Shown in pieces: positions 59,679 to 64,000 of a stretch of DNA of 64,000 bases; the first letter of the stretch is position 1; every line of letters begins with the position of its first letter. A program made the translations under genes and the position numbers. The DNA is taken from NCBI GenBank assembly GCA_028095005.1, contig CM051463.1, positions 3,208,295 through 3,272,294 on the forward strand. The letters run 5' to 3'. The notes under the pieces were generated by a model, which ran no database searches, was not told where the DNA came from, and saw nothing but the letters and a program-made list of their open reading frames with translations. The DNA is from Rhynchospora pubera. Lineage: Eukaryota; Streptophyta; Magnoliopsida; Poales; Cyperaceae.

Positions 59679-61979
59679 TCAAATTTTACATTGACCGATC
59701 TGAGTTTTTCGACTGGCTTTCATTCCTGATGAACAATTCTCATTACCAGCATTTAACTCCTCATGAAACAGCTTCAAAAAACGATGCATCGTGGCAGAAT
59801 CAATTGTTACAACTAACTCTATACCACCATTCTCTCCTGGTTCGTTACTGATGTAGATAAGTCTATTCCCATTTACCCTCCAGCGTGACACAATCTGTGG
59901 TGAACCCCATCCAAAATCTGCATCATATAATGGCATTCCAGATATGCTATTCACTCGTAACTCAGATTCTGGTGTTTCTTTTCTATAAACAGACTCGTTC
60001 CTTATAATCTCTAAATAATCAATCACGGACCTAACATATTCATCGTTGACACTATCAACTGCAGTCTGAACACTTTCAGCAACAGCTTGAAGTGAACTGG
60101 ATGTGATCTTTGATACTGTGGACTGCGCAGATGCCCGCACAAGTGCATTGCTGTAATGTGCCTTAGGCAATTGGGGTTGGAGACGACTACGTAAATTGAC
60201 AGGCATTGTGAGGTGCGCTGTCGTATCAGGAGCAAGGTTTTGGGCATAACAATAGCACTTCCAAACTAGTGAAGCAACGGAACAGAAGGTTGAAATTTTG
60301 GTAAGTTCCCCTCGATTGCATCTAATCTTGAGGGAGCTGACTTGCTCCTTTGAGAGTCTTAATTTGGTTGTTGTGCTGTCAGTCGGGGTGGACCTTGCAC
60401 TTGCAGCATTATCTTTGTAAGGTGAGTGATCAAATTTGACAATCGGTGGAGATCGGGCACGAAGTGGTGTCTGATCAAATGAGGGCGGGACGATGCTGCT
60501 CAGATCACCGCGAGTAATGCTGGCCCAAGTCCGTATAAAGTGGAAGTTGCTGTGAGCATCTGTAATGATATGATTGACAGCAAATCCTAGCACTACTCCG
60601 CCACATTTTAGATATGTCGCCTGCGTGGAAATGAAAACAGTCTTCAAGGATTTTTCCTTTAATAGTAATGGTATTGGAAATTTTGAATTTGGAAATGGTA
60701 TTTAGAACGTAAAACATTAAACGTTAATTAATTCTATCAAAATTAATCTTGTTGCTCAAAAGTAGTCTAAATGAAGAATAATAAAGTTATATTTGAAAAA
60801 TAAATTGAAATAAAATTTATTGTAAATGAAGTGTCTTAGTCTTATTATGCATACCATGGTTCTCAAGCTTGGATTCTGAGTGTTGGACTAAGGAGTCAGA
60901 ATTGGATGATTCAGAAATAATCGGGTGACTCGGATCGGAAACTCGGATTTTCATAAATAGTCATTTTTAATCTCTTAAAATTAGAAAAAAAAAATTATGA
61001 AAAAGTTGAGAAAAAAATTTATTCAAAAATAAATAATAAAGTGAATTTTTTATGAGCGAAATTAAGTAATTAACGATAATATAAAATCATATAATATCAA
61101 TTTGTTGAAAATAAAATTGTTCAACCATAATATAGTTCAGAAGCATAGTTTGTCTTTAAAAATCATAAAATAATATGAAAAAAGAATTAGGAACAAACAT
61201 TTTTTTTTTCAAAGTTTAGTCAAAAAATAAATACTCGAAATCATAAAATTAGATAAAATGCAAAAAATTTTACAATTTTGAAATATTATATCGTTAAAAT
61301 GACCCATTTTAACCCGCTTCACCTTTCCTCCATCGATAGACCACATTGTATCCTAGATAGCAAACCCCCTTTCTCTGTCTTCCCCATTCACTGGCCACTA
61401 ATTTATCCCTTTCTTTTTCTTTTCCCCGCTGAATCACATTCATTTCCAAATTCCAACAGTTTATGTGGTGAAATAGTAACAGGAATTGATATATAGCAGT
61501 TGAGTTAAATTATATGATTTTGACAAGTAAAATCATCCAATTATGGTCCAACATACTGAAATCAGGGACAAAATGTTAACCTGTATCATGAGCAGTAGGA
61601 AGGGTGACTGAGCCATTTGGGTGCGAGGAATGAAGAGCTCTTCAAGCTCTTGTGACGGCTGGAAATTGATGGTGTCGAAGGTGCGATCCAACTGTGCTCT
61701 GACGAAGAAACACCCCTTGGCATTGCAGTCCAGCTCAAGACGTCCATCAGAACCGACAATACACCGACCTGCTAGAGGGTAGAAAAGCACCAGTGCTTTG
61801 GCCAAGGAAGCCTTCAGAACTTCAATTGAGAAGAAACTGGTGGCTTCAGCTTTCTTGTAAAAGTTTAGGGTGCCTGAGAATGTTCCACGGGAGAATTGGC
61901 CAAGATTTGATAACCAGAGCCGTCCTTTGGGGGTCTCATCAGATGGCACCACAAAGCATGATTCCAACACTTCAACCAT
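59679..61979 (-). CDS. BAHD acyltransferase, HCT-like clade, intact copy
   Basis: Two exons, 61581-61979 (133 codons) and 59679-60620, giving 446 aa, the usual BAHD length. The protein should move an acyl group (in the HCT clade often hydroxycinnamoyl) from CoA to an acceptor in the cytosol; the substrate cannot be read from sequence. It opens MVEVLESCFVVPSDETPKGR and has SKAL-like KASLAKALVLFYPLAGR, LELDCNAKGCFFV, HIITD at 150-154 (HxxxD catalytic motif, with Ala where Gly is usual) and DFGWG at 368-372. The usual YFGN loop reads YSNAL here, unlike the sister copy. I chose the ATG at 61979 by homology to BAHD N-termini; an in-frame upstream ATG at 62042 overlaps the TATA region. The intron contains a roughly 650-bp insertion absent from the sister. 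Confidence 0.9.
60856..61515. mobile_element. insertion in the BAHD intron, unclassified
   Basis: Comparison with the sister intron shows that about 650 bases between TTATTATGCATAC and ATTTTGACAAGTAAAAT are extra here. The insert is AT-rich, with a left part reading GGTTCTCAAGCTTGG and repeated GACTCGGA/AACTCGGA words. Similar ACTCGGACTCGGGCACTCGG words occur outside the gene at 62100-62120. No termini or target duplication could be fixed. Confidence 0.5.
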
Positions 61980-62039
61980 CTCTGCTCGGCCTGTATTTGT
62001 TTTTTCCTTTTGGTGATGGAGGGAATTAAGCACTACTTG

Positions 62040-62048
62040 CAATTTATA
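62040..62048 (-). promoter_or_regulatory. TATA box of the intact BAHD gene
   Basis: Minus-strand TATAAATTG, 61 bases upstream of the ATG at 61979 and identical to the one upstream of the sister copy. Confidence 0.6.
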
Positions 62049-62812
62049 GTCACTGGAACAGATTAGGTATCCTATGGATCATGGTTTTGATTTTTTTAAC
62101 TCGGACTCGGGCACTCGGCAATTGCTTTTCTCACGCCCATTCTCTCCCATATGACGAAAAGACCCTCCACACTCATCCCTCTTTTTTATTATTTTCTTTC
62201 TCCCAGCGGAAGCTTACCTAATTCCATTGCTATGGTCTAAATCTTGATGTTAATCACTTGTTGATGTCTCCTGACATCTATGCTCCTTATCTCCTACTGT
62301 TGTGCACACTAAAGACGGAAGAAAGATATTCCAAAGAATCAAGACACGCCTTGGTACCCTTATGCCTGAACTAGGGCACCTTCTCTAACTATATGATAGA
62401 AAAATAGAGAGAAAAGCAGAAGATGGCTGTTATCAACTCATGTATACAGCCAGCAACGTGGTTGTATTGTCCCTTGAGGACCAACCCCTTTATATAGAGA
62501 GCCAAAGACTTGTTGGCCTCCAAGCAATGCCATAATTAACCATCTTAATTAAGCAATGTTTCTAAATATAACCACCTATAAAAGTTAACATATTCCTGCA
62601 CCAAATCCTGCTTTTCTTTACAGCCACATTTAGCATATTACCATATAACTGAATGACTTGGAGACTAAGCAGAATCAGCCCACCCAAAATAGATTATTTC
62701 CTAACATGGCGCAGAGTCTGAAAACAGACCGCCCCAAAATTATGACGGGCCGTTCTAACATATTGGAATGGTCGTTCCAATACCAAAATAATCTTACAAT
62801 CTCCCACTTGGC

Positions 62813-63268
62813 CTATTATGTTTAGTGTTATCCAATGTTCTTAACTTAATGATCTCATATTTTCGTGGTAATTAAACTTTGCGCCTTTAATTCCGTCCAT
62901 CATTCACAATAATAGAAGACCAAGGAAGCATTCGTTACATTATAGCATTTACAGGTCTCTAATCCTATAAAACCGTCGCAACTAAACTCACAATGATCAC
63001 AATATCATTATAAATGAATGACATTGAATTAAGATGTGTATAAGTGGCGTGGAAAATACACATAAGTGTGACTGTCACGTGTCTATTTCCAACTTTATTG
63101 GTCACCCAAAACTGAAGTGAGGTCAACTTAAATATATTGAGAATGAAAACTGAAACTGAATCTGAAAGCTGAAACTTTATTCATTTCTTCCGAAATATTT
63201 ATTACATAATACACTGAATAAACTAAAACCATCATCTAATCTAGCACTCCCACTGAACAAAACTCCCA
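62813..63268 (-). other. 3' untranslated internal region of the copia element
   Basis: Between the pol stop and the polypurine tract. No coding signal seen. It includes GTTACACACTTATG-like and TGAAACTGAATCTGAAA words but no repeat of note. Confidence 0.5.
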
Positions 63269-64000
63269 CTAAAGTCTAGAATCCTGAACTGAAATTACAT
63301 CCATACTAGTTACATGTTTCAGAAACTGCTTGGGTATTAGTGCTTTAGTGAGTGGATTCGCTATCATTGAGTTTGTTCCAATGTGCTTGATTGACAATTC
63401 GTCATTCTCAACCTTTTGCTTAACAGACAGAAACTTGATGTCGATGTGCTTCGAGTTGGCTGAGCTTCTATTGTTGTTAGCATACATGACTGCCGAGTTA
63501 TTGTCACAGAAAATCCTTAGTGGAGTTTGACTGAGTCCATTATACGCAGCCCAGTGACAAAATTTCGCAACCATGTCCCAAACATCATAGCAAGCCACAC
63601 ATTCTGCTGCCATGGTGGAAGATGCCACTAGGGATTGTTTGACACTTTTCCATGAAACAGCTCCACCTGCCATCATGAAGATGAACCCTGTGGTTGACTT
63701 AAAGCTATCTTGACATCCCGCAAAGTCAGCATCAAAATATCCTATGACCTCCAGCCTATCTGATCTCCGATACGTTAGTGCAAAGTGTTTGGTTCTTTGA
63801 AGATATCTCAAAACTCGTTTGGCTGCCTTAATGTACTGAACACCTGGATTGTGCAAATACCTGCCTAGCATTCCTATAATAAAAACAATATCTGGACATG
63901 TACACACTTGGGCATACATTATACTTCCAAGTTCCAACAATGGAGGCATACTTAATTATTGTCCTTTACTTGCTTCTTTTCCAATTGTGTTTTTGGAACA
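63269..64000 (-). pseudogene. copia pol, RNase H end (partial)
   Basis: The open frame 63269-63949 (226 aa) reads the end of reverse transcriptase and RNase H: GSIMYAQVCTCPDI, AAKRVLRYLQRTKH, ADFAGCQDSFKSTTGFIF, GAVSWKSVKQSLVASSTMAAE, IFCDNNSAVMYANNNRSS, SKHIDIKFL, IGTNSMIANPLTKAL. Just upstream (63950-64000) the frame is interrupted by a TAA where the family has a continuous stretch before YAS..GSIMYA. The ACYDVWDMVAKFCHW segment is shorter than in relatives, missing the usual WLRN. The start codon is arbitrary: the true protein starts outside the window. Confidence 0.85.

Larger units (their letters stand above)
54136..62068 (-). repeat. tandem duplication carrying two BAHD genes
   Basis: Sequence from about 54136 to 56155 recurs at about 59487-62068. 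Homology starts downstream of the genes (TTAAGAGCT, AACAACATATCGC, TTCAACAAATACAATATC) and ends upstream of their TATA boxes (CACTGGAACA.ATTAGGTAT). The two copies have accumulated substitutions, a 1-nt insertion in exon 1 of the left gene and a roughly 650-bp insertion in the intron of the right gene. The spacer 56160-59480 is not duplicated. Confidence 0.9.
62298..64000 (-). mobile_element. 3' part of a Ty1/copia retrotransposon, running off the window
   Basis: The probable 3' LTR is 62298-62798 (about 500 bp, TGTTG...CTTACA), with a minus-strand TATA box (TATATAAAGG) near 62488. It adjoins a minus-strand polypurine tract CCAAGTGGGAGAT at 62799-62812. Pol sequence follows from 63269 to the window edge. 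The LTR's outer boundary is inferred from TG/CA ends only, because the partner LTR and target duplication lie outside the window. Confidence 0.7.

Overview
The window is nuclear DNA of a flowering plant, almost certainly a eudicot. It is AT-rich, its genes have many short exons with GT..AG introns, it carries a short TTTAGGG telomere-type array, and more than half of it is transposon sequence. I cannot name the species. There is no operon structure, CRISPR array, rRNA or tRNA that I can see.

Genes, left to right. (1) 1-410, minus: weak evidence for two last exons of an unidentified gene. (2) 3793-6193, plus: complete 7-exon gene for the 25-kDa subunit of pre-mRNA cleavage factor Im (CFIm25). 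(3) 36588-44816, minus: complete 11-exon gene for a very large (about 1,674 aa) protein joining an EMB8-type alpha/beta-hydrolase domain to a C-terminal CPBP/CAAX-protease membrane domain, like Arabidopsis AT2G03140. (4) 51882-52916, plus: the first four exons of plastid ATP phosphoribosyltransferase (HISN1), broken off in exon 4 next to a Ty3/gypsy-type LTR. (5, 6) 54343-56031 and 59679-61979, minus: tandem BAHD acyltransferase genes of the HCT-like clade; the first has a frameshift in exon 1, the second is intact (446 aa).

Mobile DNA. 11506-13063 and 27494-29028 are non-autonomous hAT-type elements with perfect 8-bp target duplications. 13105-16112 is a tandemly duplicated block split by a terminal-inverted-repeat insertion and a 5'-truncated LINE. 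16773-26454 is a complete Ty1/copia retrotransposon on the minus strand (1,765-bp LTRs, 5-bp target duplication, PBS, PPT); its LTRs look identical although its pol is full of stops. 47020-48769 is a solo LTR of a sister family. 29627-30030 and 53007-53419 are foldback MITEs with 9-10-bp target duplications. 34520-36131 is a retroposon with an intact two-zinc-knuckle ORF, no reverse transcriptase, and an 18-bp target duplication. 49507-51277 is a miniature LTR element with an internal minisatellite. 51571-51759 and 56785-58386 are GTTTGGAT-type MITEs, the second carrying a solo gypsy LTR inside it. 62298-64000 is the 3' end of another minus-strand copia element that runs off the window.

The genes do not form a pathway: RNA 3'-end processing, a chloroplast-type membrane protein, histidine synthesis (broken) and acyl transfer are unrelated. 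The clearest evolutionary stories are decay by transposons (HISN1), tandem duplication with loss of one copy (BAHD), and trans-mobilised defective retroelements.
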